A DNA stretch of 64,000 nucleotides from Deinandra increscens subsp. villosa (taxonomy: Eukaryota > Streptophyta > Magnoliopsida > Asterales > Asteraceae). The stretch is from contig JBCNJP010000007.1 in the NCBI GenBank assembly GCA_039602395.1, positions 119,322,957 to 119,386,956 on the forward strand. Reading direction: 5' to 3'. Made by a program: the position numbers and the translations under genes. Of this stretch, positions 1 to 11,205 are shown one piece after another. The notes beneath the pieces were generated by a model. That model saw only the letters and a list, made by a program, of their open reading frames with translations, was not told where the DNA came from and did no database searches. Within the stretch, counting starts at the first letter, position 1. The number at the start of each line of letters is the position of its first letter.

Positions 1-1334
1 TAGACCTATAAAGAACCGCACCTTCGTAAACCGGCAAAAGTAAGTTTATGTTTGTTCTTTAAAATTTTAATTAATCTATCTAAACATGAATTTTTAAATT
101 ATAAATGACATGTTTTAAAGTGTGTAACATAGATTTTTGTTTAGGTGTTAATTTCTCAAAAGTGACGGTTAAAAAAGAAAAAAGAATTATCAAAGTTCAT
201 GGATCTAGATTCGACCCATTTAAAAACCACATTTAAATTATAATCTGGATGAAACCCACTCTTATACATCGATCTTCTCAATATAGAGCTAGAGTTTGCG
301 AATTCTCTCTGAAGACAATTCCATGCCGTTGCAGCTTCTCATCCCCTAATCCCTATCAAGATCTTCGATTCAATGAAGCATCCATCAAGATCTTCGTTTC
401 ACGATTTCTCATTCCCTATCAAGATCTTCGTTTATGATTCCTTTTTGTAAGTTCGGGCTGTTAACTGGGCTAAAAATATTCAAGGGTTGTTACATTGGGC
501 TGAAAGAACCTTTGGGGCCCGAGAAAATAATTTAAAGGGGCCTGTTATATTTTATGCCAAATTTCAAACAAAATAGGAAGCCCAAAAGTTGAGTTGGGTC
601 ATTCTCTTTGAACATTGTATAATTTGATAACTATATAAGTTATATATGTTTGAAAGTGCCTCCGAATTTTAATTGACTTTAGGCCTCCATAATTATTAAG
701 ACGTCCCTGTATAAACTTATTTAAAAATATATATACATATAATAATTTTTTTAAAAATAAGACCCTAACCCCTAGCTTGGGTTGCTTTAACCCATCAGGT
801 TGCCCCTGTTTTTTTCTTTGCATTTACTTTAATTACGTTTTAAAAATACAATTGTCTTGTACACCCGTATTATCCATACATTACACAGATAGCAAAATCT
901 AGTTGTAAATAAAATGAAAACAAACTTGGTTACAACGTTGCTTTCATATGAATTCAACTCCATCTCTTGCTATCTATTGAACGTCACTTCCAACGTACTA
1001 GTTAATTTCATAATCTTTCACTTGTCCTTTAATCAATACCATCTCAATGATACTTTTGTATTTTTATTAATTAAGCATATGTAAAACGTTAAAATTACTT
1101 CTTTAAAAGTATCAGGTATACTTCGTTATTGTAAGTGTGAAGGGCCATCACGCCCACTCAACGCGTGGAACACTGCCTGGGATGGTATGGAAGATTCCCG
1201 TGAAGAACTCAACGGCGTTGAACACTGCCTGGGATGGTGTGGAAGATCCCCATGAAGAACTCAATGGTGTGGAGAGGAGGGGGTTGTGGCATTGTCCAAT
1301 CAAAATACACCACTTATTGATTTTTGTTTTTTGT
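1..1334 (+). repeat. Left arm of large inverted repeat
   Basis: This segment is repeated in inverted orientation at about 16990-18525. Landmarks recur in order on the opposite strand: the TAGACCTATAAA start, the MKPTLIH-like frame (249-437 here, 18257-18069 there), the CCCTAGCTTGGGTTGC block, and a GC-rich 52-54 bp tandem motif (1160-1285 here, 17070-17200 there). The two copies differ by scattered substitutions and small indels. The arm is cut by the window start on one side and by the N gap on the other, so its true length is unknown. No gene is visible in it; the short ORFs are incidental. Confidence 0.85.
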
Positions 1335-1834
1335 NNNNNNNNNNNNNNNNNNNNNNNNNNNNNNNNNNNNNNNNNNNNNNNNNNNNNNNNNNNNNNNNNN
1401 NNNNNNNNNNNNNNNNNNNNNNNNNNNNNNNNNNNNNNNNNNNNNNNNNNNNNNNNNNNNNNNNNNNNNNNNNNNNNNNNNNNNNNNNNNNNNNNNNNNN
1501 NNNNNNNNNNNNNNNNNNNNNNNNNNNNNNNNNNNNNNNNNNNNNNNNNNNNNNNNNNNNNNNNNNNNNNNNNNNNNNNNNNNNNNNNNNNNNNNNNNNN
1601 NNNNNNNNNNNNNNNNNNNNNNNNNNNNNNNNNNNNNNNNNNNNNNNNNNNNNNNNNNNNNNNNNNNNNNNNNNNNNNNNNNNNNNNNNNNNNNNNNNNN
1701 NNNNNNNNNNNNNNNNNNNNNNNNNNNNNNNNNNNNNNNNNNNNNNNNNNNNNNNNNNNNNNNNNNNNNNNNNNNNNNNNNNNNNNNNNNNNNNNNNNNN
1801 NNNNNNNNNNNNNNNNNNNNNNNNNNNNNNNNNN
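1335..1834. other. Assembly gap (500 N)
   Basis: Exactly 500 Ns, the usual placeholder for a gap of unknown size. It begins at the inner edge of the left inverted-repeat arm, so the assembly probably failed at repetitive sequence. ORFs read through it are meaningless. Confidence 0.98.
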
Positions 1835-3103
1835 TTAGTGGTGTCATTTTCCAAAAACGTATATAGTAAGAAGAAATATACCCATCACCCATGCTTCACA
1901 TTGGAGTTTAAAAATTATATATTTTAATGTTAAGAATGATGAGTTTCAACCTAACATGTTACAATCCCGACTTAAAATATGATAAAGCAAATTTACATCC
2001 AATATAAATTACGAGCACTGACTTAAAACATGATAAATAAAATTTACATCCAAAATTACAATGGTAATAAACAAAATTTAATCCAAAGTTAAAATGGTGT
2101 TTTCATATCTTCTTCAACAAATAAATCTCCATGACCATTACCATTCTGAATTATGTTCTCCACCAATATCATTTTATATTTGACAAAGAAATCACCACGA
2201 CAACCAACATGATCTATAAAATAGTGAGAATAAATTAAAATCTTAAAAAAATATAGAAAATAAATTAAATTATGGGAAAGAAATTCAAGAAGAACTGAGA
2301 CTCAGATGGGTAAACCTAAATCATCATAACCCCGTAAAAACACTAACCGACTAGCAAGACCTACATAAATGCCCTCTACTACCAATTACACGGCCAAACA
2401 AATGCAAATCGGAAAAACAATCATCAGCATAGTAGGAAACCCAAATCATCACAGTTAAGTTAATTCATTAAAGAAATCATCTAGAGGCCACAATCAATGA
2501 ACATCACTACTATCGTAAATTTCAACCGCAAATTAAGAGAATGAAAATTTTAAGGCTCAGATAAGGAAAACCAAAATATCATAGCCAATTTTTTCAGCAA
2601 CATATACCATCCAGAACACCTCAATGACGTCGACACACCGGAGACTGACGATCACCTAACCACCGTCGTCCGTCAAGTCAAAGTAAAATCCACAACTCCA
2701 TGCTCAAATATTAAGATCATCACAACCAAGTAGCATACAAATTTGTAGTTAAGAACAAAATAAGACCTATAATCTGAGAGAGAAAACCGATGAAAAACGA
2801 CATTTGTTGAGATCCAAACCATCGTTAAGTGAAAGCCACAAAAGCATTATCGCCGCTCACATTTTGAGAGCAAGACCGCTCAACTAAGCCAAATAGGACA
2901 TGCCATGTGTACTGAACAGTACACATTCGGTGTACAACCCAGACTTGATATTTGTTGTATATTGGATAGGTGCCCGCGCTTCGAGGCGGGCGTTAATAGT
3001 CTTATTTTTTTACCGGTTGATTGTGGTCTTATGTAAAGACATTTTATGTAATAAGCATGGTACTTTTATATATAGATACATCAGTTTTAAGGCTTACATG
3101 TAG
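1835..3103. other. AT-rich intergenic DNA, no gene seen
   Basis: No coding region could be supported. Short phrases such as AAATCATCA recur loosely at 2290-2720. A GC-rich hairpin (GCCCGCG..CGGGC near 2970-2990) resembles the tail of a small transposon, but no second end was found. Confidence 0.5.
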
Positions 3104-3896
3104 TAGGGCTATTCAAAAAGTTCGTGGTTTATGGCTCGCTCGAAGCTCGCTAAAAAAAGCTCGATTACATGTAGGTACTCTTATATATAAATACGTTAGT
3201 TTAAGCTGGCTCGGTCTGTAAACGATTTGAGCTCGAGCCAAGGTCAGCTCGGCTCGTGGCTCGCTCGTTGGCCTGCTCGTCTGGCTCGTATAAATTTATA
3301 TATTATTTAGAAATATTAAAAATTAAAATACAACTACGAGTGCATATTATGTCATTTTTATGAATCATCTCCCTCCTAAACCTAATTACCTTAAATCCCT
3401 AATTTCATTTTGAATTTGCAGATCCATATTACGACTTCTGCCTCCTGCCTCTGCAATTTCTCTTTTCAATCTCACTTTCCCAGAACTTCATTGCCTCCCT
3501 TTAAGTATTTGCCTGATAGTCTTTTTTATAACATCGTCAAGCTATTTTTCAATACTTGCTCTACTTCTTACGTCCTTTGATTGTTTCCGCTCCTTTATCT
3601 TTACCTTTATAAATTTACTACTAATTATTATTAGAATATGGTTATATGTTAAACTTTGCATTATAAGTTTTGTGGTTTATAAGTTTTTCACTATGTTAAA
3701 AATATTAATTTTTGTTTCTTATGTCAATTTGTGTTAAAAGTAAACAAGCCACGAGTTGGCTCGAGCTTTTGACGAGCCGAGCCCGAGCTTAACTTTCCAG
3801 CTCGTTAAAATAAACGAGTCGAGCCGGCTCAACTCTATTTTAAACGAGTCGAGCTTGAGCGCACTCTAACTCAGCTCGGCTCGTTTATAACCCTAC
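3104..3896. mobile_element. GCTCGAGC-rich nonautonomous element
   Basis: Both ends are filled with GAGCTCGAGC/GGCTCG motifs. The left terminus begins TAGGGCTATTCAAAAAG and the right ends GCTCGTTTATAACCCTA, so the termini are imperfect inverted repeats around an AT-rich core with no transposase. Related, more decayed copies lie at 7936-8365 and 29098-29290. This 'GCTCGAGCTCGG' type is common in plant genomes. I cannot assign the superfamily. Confidence 0.6.
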
Positions 3897-4204
3897 CTAC
3901 ATCGCGTATAGTTTAACGATTAAAGTAATTGAAAATGATACATTCTTGTACATTAATTAATGATGGCTTCCTTTTATGTTGACATATACCTTATCCTTCA
4001 TACAAAGTCACTGAAAATGTTGACATTAACCTTATCCTTCATAGGTTGTCAGTCTTTCTTCTCCTTTGATCTCTTTGGGTTGTCATTGCGTTCCTCTGTT
4101 CCGTTAGTAAATGCTTAGTTATAGTGCTATTCAAATTTATAGTTAATAGATAGAAGGCATCTGTTTGTACCTGGAGATTGTTGAACATGTTTCTTTGTAA
4201 CTTG

Positions 4205-5054
4205 TAGGATCGTGGTTAAATCACAAATATCCTAACAATATTACTTAGAAGAATAATCAGGCGGAAACAAGTTATTCTCCACTTATGCACTCACTTTGTT
4301 ATATATTAGTTATACGTCAATATAGCTTGAAGTAACAAGTTGATTGCAAATATAAGAGAACACAAGTATATACAACTCGACACTATATTGCATTAACTAA
4401 ACAACAAATTACAAAATACAAGTGGTGATCGGATGTTTGGTTTGCTGAGTACTACCATGCTATATATAATGCAAAGGAAAATCAAGAAGAACTTGATTTC
4501 CATAAGCTCATATAGCAAGACGGTTAAGTACAACAATATTAATGACTTATTTCCAGGGAACATTCTTCATTGGACGGTGTTGTTTCTTAGACAGTTTGAC
4601 TTGATCTTCTGAGGAGAAATCTTGTTTTTAGTGACTTAGATATGTTACTCATTGACTTTTGTGTCAGATTGAGAAAAAGATAGTACAATAGTTTTTTCAG
4701 CTGAACTCTCCTTCCAATGGGAACTCGGGTTCATCCGAAACTGTCTTTTTTTTCCGATTCATCTAAACTTTCCGGTCAACTACTGCTTCCGCTTGAACAC
4801 AAGATCTCCTGGTTCATATTCATTCACCCAGAACTCTTTGTTCGTTCAGCAAATCGACTTCCGGTTGATCTTCAGCCGGATCCTGAACACTTAAACATTT
4901 CAGCCGGAACTCCCAGCTCATTAGTTCCTTGCAACGACATCTCTACGCACGACATACCATCATTCAACAAAATAAACTATCACCGAACAATCGTATACTT
5001 AGCTAAGTTTCTAATTTCTTTTGGTTTGTGTGTAAATTATATTTGTTAGTTGGG
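4205..5054. repeat. Dispersed repeat, copy 1 (LTR-like)
   Basis: Shares phrases and order with 44525-45290: GGATCGTGGTTA, a GGCGGAA..CAAGTTA segment, an AATCAAGA..CTTGATTTCC palindromic phrase, then a run rich in CCGG/TTCCGG. This order suggests one LTR-retrotransposon-derived family. Termini and target duplications were not found, and the 110-codon ORF at 4717-5049 has no recognisable domain. Confidence 0.4.
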
Positions 5055-5058
5055 TGCT

Positions 5059-5870
5059 TGTTTTTTTTTTTTTGAACGGCAGGAGAATAATAAAAAAAAC
5101 CGATTGGTTAGAAAAGCCTAACCAACCGAAAAGACCAAATTACAAGTAAAGAATTGGATTTTGCATCCAATTGCATCTCGACATACTAACACCCTTACCT
5201 CTATTCGAAATCCAAGTAAAAGAAACATGACTGACCGAATCAAAAAGAGATAACTTGTTGAGATCATCATGTTGATGAACAATCTCATTCCGCGTCGACC
5301 AAATGATCCACCACATACAAAAAATAATAGCTTCAATAATCAATTTCTTCCGCTTAGACAGAGAAAGACTATCAACCCAATGCATGAGCTCTCCCGGCCG
5401 ATTAACCAAAGGCGGCCGCAAATCAAGCCAAGTGTAAACCCTCTTCCAAAGATCACCACAAACCTTGCACTCGCCAAATAAATGAATATTGGTTTCCAAT
5501 CTACTGTTGCACAACACACAATCTAAATCCCGAATCATTATACCACGATCACACAGATTACTTCGAACCGGAAGACGATCTAACAACAACCGCCACACAA
5601 AAATATTTATGCGTATTGGTACCCATTTATTCCATCTCGTGGCCAACCCGTTCCCCGGTAAAGTAACCCTCTCAATCGCCTTTCGCACATCCTTGACCGA
5701 GAAATCATCACCCCCTTCGAAACACCACTTCCACGAGTCCGGCCCCGTAGAATAAGAAATATTATCCAACATCAAATTAATCCGATTGAATTGTAACTCC
5801 TCCACCCCACTTCTAAGATCCCTACGCCATTCCCAGGACCGAGAGTTAGCCCCCACTCGATCTCTAACAA
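5059..5870 (-). mobile_element. 5'-truncated LINE, zf-RVT 3' end
   Basis: On the minus strand a frame open from about 5870 to a stop at 5140 encodes the C-terminal zinc-binding region (zf-RVT) of an L1-type plant non-LTR retrotransposon. Recognisable parts are WNKWVPIRINIFVWRLLL, then CVLCNS....HLFGEC, then a Trp-rich tail. About 65 bp past the stop a T-run on the plus strand (about 5061-5074) is the element's poly(A) tail. No reverse transcriptase core remains, so it is a dead 5'-truncated copy. The frame itself is intact, which suggests a fairly young insertion. Confidence 0.85.
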
Positions 5871-6010
5871 GGCAATTTTATATTTATATGACTTGATCGG
5901 CTCAAACTGAAACTTCAAACATCAATTAAGAAATATTCAAATGCAACTGAACCCGATATAAAACCATTATGAGTTAAGCCACCGAATCTCAAATTCCGTT
6001 CTTACTATGT

Positions 6011-6205
6011 CCATGGGCGAAGCTTAGTGGAGCCGCGGCGGGTGCGACCCCCCCCCCCCTCGGTTTTTTCCGGCCGTAGTGCTAATTTTTGTCATTTTTG
6101 AAATTTTTTTATATATACTGAGAACCGCTCCCCGAGATTATGATCCGTGACTTTTCACCCCCCCCCCCCCCCCCCCAAACTTTTCCCCGAAGCTTCGCCA
6201 TTGAC
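6011..6205. mobile_element. Small MITE with C-runs and GGCGAAGCTT ends
   Basis: Ends are inverted: GGGCGAAGCTT at about 6015 and AAGCTTCGCC at about 6188. The flanks also pair (GTCCATG against CATTGAC). Two long C-runs (about 6045-6059 and 6157-6177) lie inside. No coding capacity. A possible TAT target duplication is too short to prove a superfamily. Confidence 0.45.
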
Positions 6206-6718
6206 TATGGCATAAAGACCATCACAACCAATTTTCACATGCCATAAGTAATGAACTAGTGACTTGACGCTATCAAGGAAATCAAAGTGCTTATTTAGAT
6301 GGTAATAAATCTCCTATGGTCTTATTGGTGTTACGTGACATCTTAGGAAAAAGGTGTTGTTTAAAAGTATATAGTCTATAAGATTTTTTATTTAACAGTT
6401 AATTGAGAAGCCTATTGGGCTATTATAAATTAAAAACTAAAAGCCCATTGGAACAATAACTAAAAGTCTATTAATAACTTAAAACCAAGCCCATTGCCTA
6501 AAAATTTCTTATTGATACTCCAAATTAAAAGCCTTTAAAAAAAAAAGACCTCGAAGTCAAGGAGTCGACTTCACCAAACAGGAATTTTATATAGTTTTGT
6601 TGGATAGATTAGAAGTAATGTAATGTGCCGTTAAGAACAGAAAAAAAAACCTTTGAAAAAGTGGAAAATCCCATTTTGCTTGCTTTTGTAAAGGGTCCTG
6701 GTAGGGATACCATTTTTA

Positions 6719-6960
6719 TTACCAGACACCGTCAGCAGACGCCACGGTTAGGCCTAACCGTGGCATATCCGTGACATATGGGGGTGTGGGGGGGGGGGGG
6801 TCTTTTTTGGGTTCATTAATGAGTGATTCACTTTTTTGGGGTTTATTAATGACTGATTCATCGTCCTCAGACGCCACTGATAGGCCTAACTGTGGCATAT
6901 AGGGGTATATGTCACAGTTAGACTTAACCATGACGTCTGAAGATGATGTCTGACGAAAAA
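6719..6960. repeat. Palindrome-rich repeat
   Basis: A perfect uninterrupted 22-bp palindrome (6742-6763, half-site CCACGGTTAGG) is followed by a degenerate copy near 6873 and a further half copy near 6920. Each is followed by GTGGCATAT-like sequence, so the block reads as about two to three diverged units. The ORF over it on the minus strand is low-complexity and not supported. Confidence 0.5.
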
Positions 6961-7187
6961 AGAAAAAAAACGGTGTCCGAATAATAAGGCTTTGTAAATT
7001 ACTTCGGATGCTATCAACCTTTGTGAATTGGTTCCATAACATGACTAGAGGGACTAGTGCAGAGAGAGACGCTAGTTCCAAGGCACCGATGCTTCTAGAC
7101 ATGAAACTAAACATGGTTCCTAATTTGACATAATACCCTAGAAATGATTAGGTGTGAATTCTACAGCTATTAGTTTTTGAGTTAATA

Positions 7188-7260
7188 CTAGTCAGTGACC
7201 CGGGTAAATACCCGAGGTTATAATATAAAAAAGAATCGTAGTATCTATTAAATTCATATC
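7188..7260 (-). mobile_element. Helitron 3' terminus (fragment)
   Basis: On the minus strand the sequence ends in a GC-rich hairpin (CCTCGGGTA..TACCCGGG) followed about 9 nt later by CTAG and a flanking T, the canonical Helitron 3' end. It matches the end of the better preserved copy at 42228. The 5' end was not located, so the coordinates cover only the recognisable part. Confidence 0.5.
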
Positions 7261-7935
7261 ATTTGGGCATAGTTGTTATATAGAAGCCATTGCTAAAACA
7301 ATTGGACATTTCTTTATATGCATTAATAGAGTAGATTGTAGAGTCATAACCACTATCAACTTTTAAGATAAACCTGACTATGACTGCCTAGATCTATACA
7401 AAAAAACAGTTTGGTTACATCAGAATAAAACATACGCTACTACAAAAGGAGGTGGTCATATTTTTGTAGGTGGGCGTACTAAGTAGTGGTTTAAACATAA
7501 AATAGATTGATGAAATACTATTTGTTGTGGATTTTTTTACTATTGTCATTTGACCTTGCTTCGTAGTATAAGAAATTATTCAAACATATGTATGTAAAGG
7601 GAGATTAAAAGAACAAATAGCCCAAAATCGCTTCTATAGAAAAGCCACAAATCAAAAACGAAAACGAAGATACATGCAAGATGTAACAACCGGGTGAACT
7701 CCGTTAGGGTTTGCGGTTGCAGAGATTTAGTAGCCTTTGGGTTTGATGTTAGATTTCAGAATTTGGATCGATTGGCATTCCAATCGAAGTGAACATCCAT
7801 GTTTATTTGAAGATGGGAACATCGTGAGAGAAGTGGAGCAAACCCTAGTTGTTTATTGCTTAATAGGCGTGTTAAATTAAAGAGATGGATACGGAAAGCG
7901 GGTCAATTAAGATCCGCGGTGTTTTTATGTTTTTT
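7261..7935. other. AT-rich intergenic DNA
   Basis: No gene seen. Part of this may be the body of the Helitron whose 3' end lies at 7188. Confidence 0.4.
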
Positions 7936-8365
7936 AAAATAGGTCTCTTTTAATAAACGAGCTCTAGCTCGAGCTTTACATATCGAGCTCGAGCCGGCTC
8001 GCGAGTCTTATCAAGCTTTTATTTATATAAAATTTATTTAATTTTTTTAAATATGTTTAAAAAATAATGATTATTATATATTAAATTATGATAAAATAAG
8101 TAAATAATATGTAATATTTTCTATATAAAAATTTAATTCTAAATATATACAAATTTAATTATAAAAATATATACAAAATAATAATTAATAATAAATGAGC
8201 CAAGCGAGCCGAGCTCGAGCTTAAATAATTCTTCACGAGCCGAACTCGAGCTTTAGAAATAAAGCTCAAATCGAGCCGAGCTCGAGCTTGAGCTCTGTAA
8301 AATTTAAACGGACCGAGCTCGAGCCTAGACGAGCTGGGGCTCGGCTCGTTTACACCCTTAACAGA
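7936..8365. mobile_element. GCTCGAGC-rich element, second copy
   Basis: Dense GAGCTCGAGC motifs at both ends (7955-8000 and 8200-8350) flank a roughly 180-bp A/T core. It ends GGCTCGTTTACACCCTTA, matching the style of the right end of the 3104-3896 element. Noncoding. Confidence 0.55.
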
Positions 8366-8563
8366 GAGGTAGCGTAAGTTCATCAAAAGTTCTGGATGGA
8401 AAAATAGCAATCATCTATGGAGTCTACTATCAGGCGAAATCAGAGTCTAAAAATCATAATCGAAAACCCATTCTTTCGATTGTCACTAACATTTATATTT
8501 TTTGTTCAAGAATAAAAGGCATGTTGATTTAAGTATGAAATTCGAATGACCTAATCTATAATC

Positions 8564-8718
8564 CTGTGGCGGACCTAGGATTTTATTTCAGGGGTAACAT
8601 TTAGTGAAAAAATCGTTTTAGGGATAACGAAATACATAAAAAAAAATCTCACTAGGCGGTATTAAGTTTTTCCACTACGCGATGAAAGTTCAGGGCTCCT
8701 ATGTTAGGTCCGCCACTT
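8564..8718. mobile_element. hAT MITE with 8-bp target duplication
   Basis: The termini are inverted (CTGTGGCGGACCTAGGA on the left, TTAGGTCCGCCACTT on the right), of the common plant C(A/T)G(T/G)GGCGGA hAT type. The 155-bp body is flanked by a perfect 8-bp duplication CTATAATC (8556-8563 and 8719-8726), which is diagnostic for hAT. It has no coding capacity and belongs to the same family as the MITE at 28350-28638. Confidence 0.85.
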
Positions 8719-8726
8719 CTATAATC

Positions 8727-10121
8727 CAAATCTGTATCATCTCTTATTCTTCAGCCAGCATTGTGTGTTTTTGTTTGTGTTCTTCAAAGTTGAATCTATC
8801 AACCAAGTTTGTGAGTTCGTGACAAGTTAAACTAGAGGACAGAAGGACTGAGGAATTATCCTATTTGTAGTTTGGTTAAAAGGAATTGCAAGTGGAAGGG
8901 ACTTGAACTTCAAGCAGAGGTATTATCCTATTTCTTTAAAGTTTTCTAGAAGCAGTTGCTATTTATTCTGTTAGTTTAGACATTAGACTCTTTATAGACT
9001 CTTTGTTATGTTATTTTGACATTTATGATAAATCGCCGTTAAACATAGATGAACATAATAATGGTGCGCAAAAGGATAATAAGGAACTTTTAGATATAGA
9101 TGATCTTTCTAACTTTTAGATTTAGATCATCTTTTGTGTCTAACAAAAGTCTAACAAAAGCTAGTAAAATAATATAAGCCAGAAAAATAATATGAACATT
9201 TTTATGTTCATATAAAACTATTTTTTTTTAACTTAGGCAAAATATACATTTTCTAGGTGTTGTTTGCTTTGTCTGTTTTATTTGGTACTGAATGAATAAA
9301 CTGTCTGTATGGTAAAAACGTGTTGAATCAATAAAATGCTGAAACATTATGTGCTATTTGTTTGAACATCTGAATGACTGTATAAAATAACTATTTTTTA
9401 ATTATCTGTTTGAGCAGAATAATAAATGATAAATAATTATGTATAGAAAATCAGTGATATAATCCATACAAAAGCAATGATATAATCAAACACATAGATA
9501 ATCAAACGAAATCAAAGTAAAAAAAATTAGGGTTTACCTTTTTGAAAAGGGGGCGGCGCAAAGGAGGATGCGACAGAGGAGGAGGGACCGTCGGAGGAGG
9601 AGAGACTGACGGAGGAGGCGGAGGCAGGGTGGGGGCGGAGGTGGGTTCCGGACAGCGTCGAGGAGAAGAGAGTGGAGGGGAGAAATCATGTTCGTTTTTT
9701 TTTTCTTTTTTTTTCCTACATATGTCTTGCTGAACGATTAAGCCCTATTTTTTGGCTGAAGCATTAAGGTAGAATTGTCTTTCCGATTAAGACGTTTTTA
9801 CCTCAACCAAACAGTCTTTCCGATTAAGACATTTTTCAAAAAGACATTTTCTCCATTAAGAAGCTATATAGCTCCAACCAAACAACCATTTTCAAAAAGT
9901 CTATTGTCGCTGGTCTCAAACCAGGATAAATTAAGAGGGTTTATACATATGACTTTTCGAAAAGGCTTTAGATATTTGATTCGCTTTAGACATTCAAAAT
10001 GGTTGAGCCGTCCGTATAATAATTATTTTTTTGGAAAGGCAACCAAAATTTTATAACTAGCGAGAAGCTAGGAAAAAAGAGAGATGGTAGCCGTCCGTAT
10101 AATTATTATTTAATTGTTTTT
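8727..10121. other. Intergenic DNA with GGA-rich patch
   Basis: No gene seen. 9545-9690 is a strongly purine-biased GGAGGA/GGCGGAGG patch that creates a spurious ORF. 9760-9900 repeats TTTCCGATTAAGAC-like phrases. Confidence 0.45.
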
Positions 10122-10602
10122 GAGTAAATTACGGATTTCGTCCCTGTGGTTTACCAAAATTTCACCTATCGTCCTAAGTTTTCAAAAATTACGGATTTCG
10201 TCCCCAACGTTTGCCAAAACGTTATGGATATAGTCCCTGAGATGGATGGCCGTTATAAAATTTTGTTAAGTTAATGTTAAATGACTAATATACCTTGTCT
10301 TTAATAATTAATTACATAAAAACCTAAATACTAAAATAATATATATTAATATAAAGTCTCCTACGGTCAGATGCCACCCCATCACCACCCTCAATCGCCC
10401 GGTGATTTCCCTGTGAGAAAAGAGGCTGAGGGTATAATGGGTATTTTAATAAAATTAACAGCAAAAGTTAACAAAAATTAGACGGAAGGACAAAATCTGT
10501 AACGTTTTGACAAACGTTAGGGACCAAATCCGTAATTTTTAAAAACTTAGGACGATAAGTGAAATTTTGACAAACCACAGGGACAAAATCCGTAATTTAC
10601 TC
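10122..10602. mobile_element. MULE-type MITE, 9-bp TSD
   Basis: Long terminal inverted repeats (over 100 bp) start GAGTAAATTACGGATTTCGT and end with the complement. Flanks are a perfect 9-bp duplication ATTGTTTTT (10113-10121 and 10603-10611), the Mutator-superfamily signature. The 481-bp body lacks a transposase. It sits about 330 bp upstream of the TATA box of the GT14 gene. Confidence 0.9.
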
Positions 10603-11090
10603 ATTGTTTTTTCTTAACTTCTTCTAATTAATTTATTAACTTTTTTTCTTATTTTTCTAAATTATGTTATACGTTTTTTAATTTTCGTTTTTTTTATTCG
10701 CGTTATTCGAGTGACAACATACGGTTTATAAAATTTAATTAACCCAAAACTAAAACTCCTTAAATAATTTTAAAAAAGAAAAACATATTTGTAATTGTAA
10801 CCCTTGACATTATCCCATGTCAACTGGGAAAGTGGAAGAACCGAGGAACAGGCAGAGAAACCATTGACATTGACAAACCCACGACTCTGCCGTGCTGTAT
10901 CAATCTTAAAAACCATCACGTTCTCTCCTCTCCTATAAATCAATCTATTCTATTCCTTTCCATTCCATTCTCCACAGTTTTTCACTTCAACCCTTTCTCT
11001 CTCTCTCTCTCTCTCTCCTTCGATACAATCACCAAAACTTAGATTTCAAACCACCTCCTCATCGATCGATTTCGATCACCACACCCTCGC

Positions 11091-11153
11091 ATGTTTGCCT
11101 CTCTGCTTTTCAACTTCTCCATAAACCCCACCAATCGATTCCAACTCATCTGA
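11091..11153 (+). CDS. Upstream ORF, 20 codons, in GT14 leader
   Basis: ATG at 11091 reads 20 codons to TGA at 11151-11153, wholly upstream of the GT14 start. It lies downstream of the predicted TATA-directed start site, so it would be in the mRNA. The peptide has no recognisable conservation. Its role, if any, would be translational control. Confidence 0.4.
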   Translation: MFASLLFNFSINPTNRFQLI

Positions 11154-11186
11154 TCTAATAATTTCACCAAACCCTAGTTTCCATCA

Positions 11187-11192
11187 ATGTAG
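11187..11192 (+). promoter_or_regulatory. Start-stop element ATG-TAG before GT14 ATG
   Basis: ATG is followed at once by TAG, forming a minimal upstream ORF that ends 13 nt before the GT14 start at 11206. Minimal AUG-stop elements are known to stall ribosomes in the Arabidopsis NIP5;1 leader. Whether this one acts is inference. Confidence 0.4.
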
Positions 11193-11205
11193 ATTCGACT
11201 AAAAG

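Larger units (their letters stand above)
10934..11205 (+). promoter_or_regulatory. GT14 core promoter and 5' leader
   Basis: A TATAAAT box at 10934-10940 would place transcription start near 10965. The leader has a CT microsatellite at about 10996-11018, a frequent feature of plant 5' leaders. It also holds two upstream ORFs: a 20-codon ORF at 11091-11153 and a start-stop ATG-TAG at 11187-11192, ending 13 nt before the main ATG. An upstream reading frame this close to the main start could restrain translation. Confidence 0.6.

Noticed and set aside
1137..1927. Long ORFs across the N gap
   Set aside because: Most of each frame is Ns; the readable part is a GC-rich tandem repeat shared with the right arm.
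6719..7114. 131-codon minus-strand ORF
   Set aside because: Covers the palindromic repeat and poly-G/poly-A runs; no domain.
9542..9733. Gly/Arg-rich ORF
   Set aside because: Arises from a purine-biased GGA-rich patch; no start context, homology or neighbouring exons.
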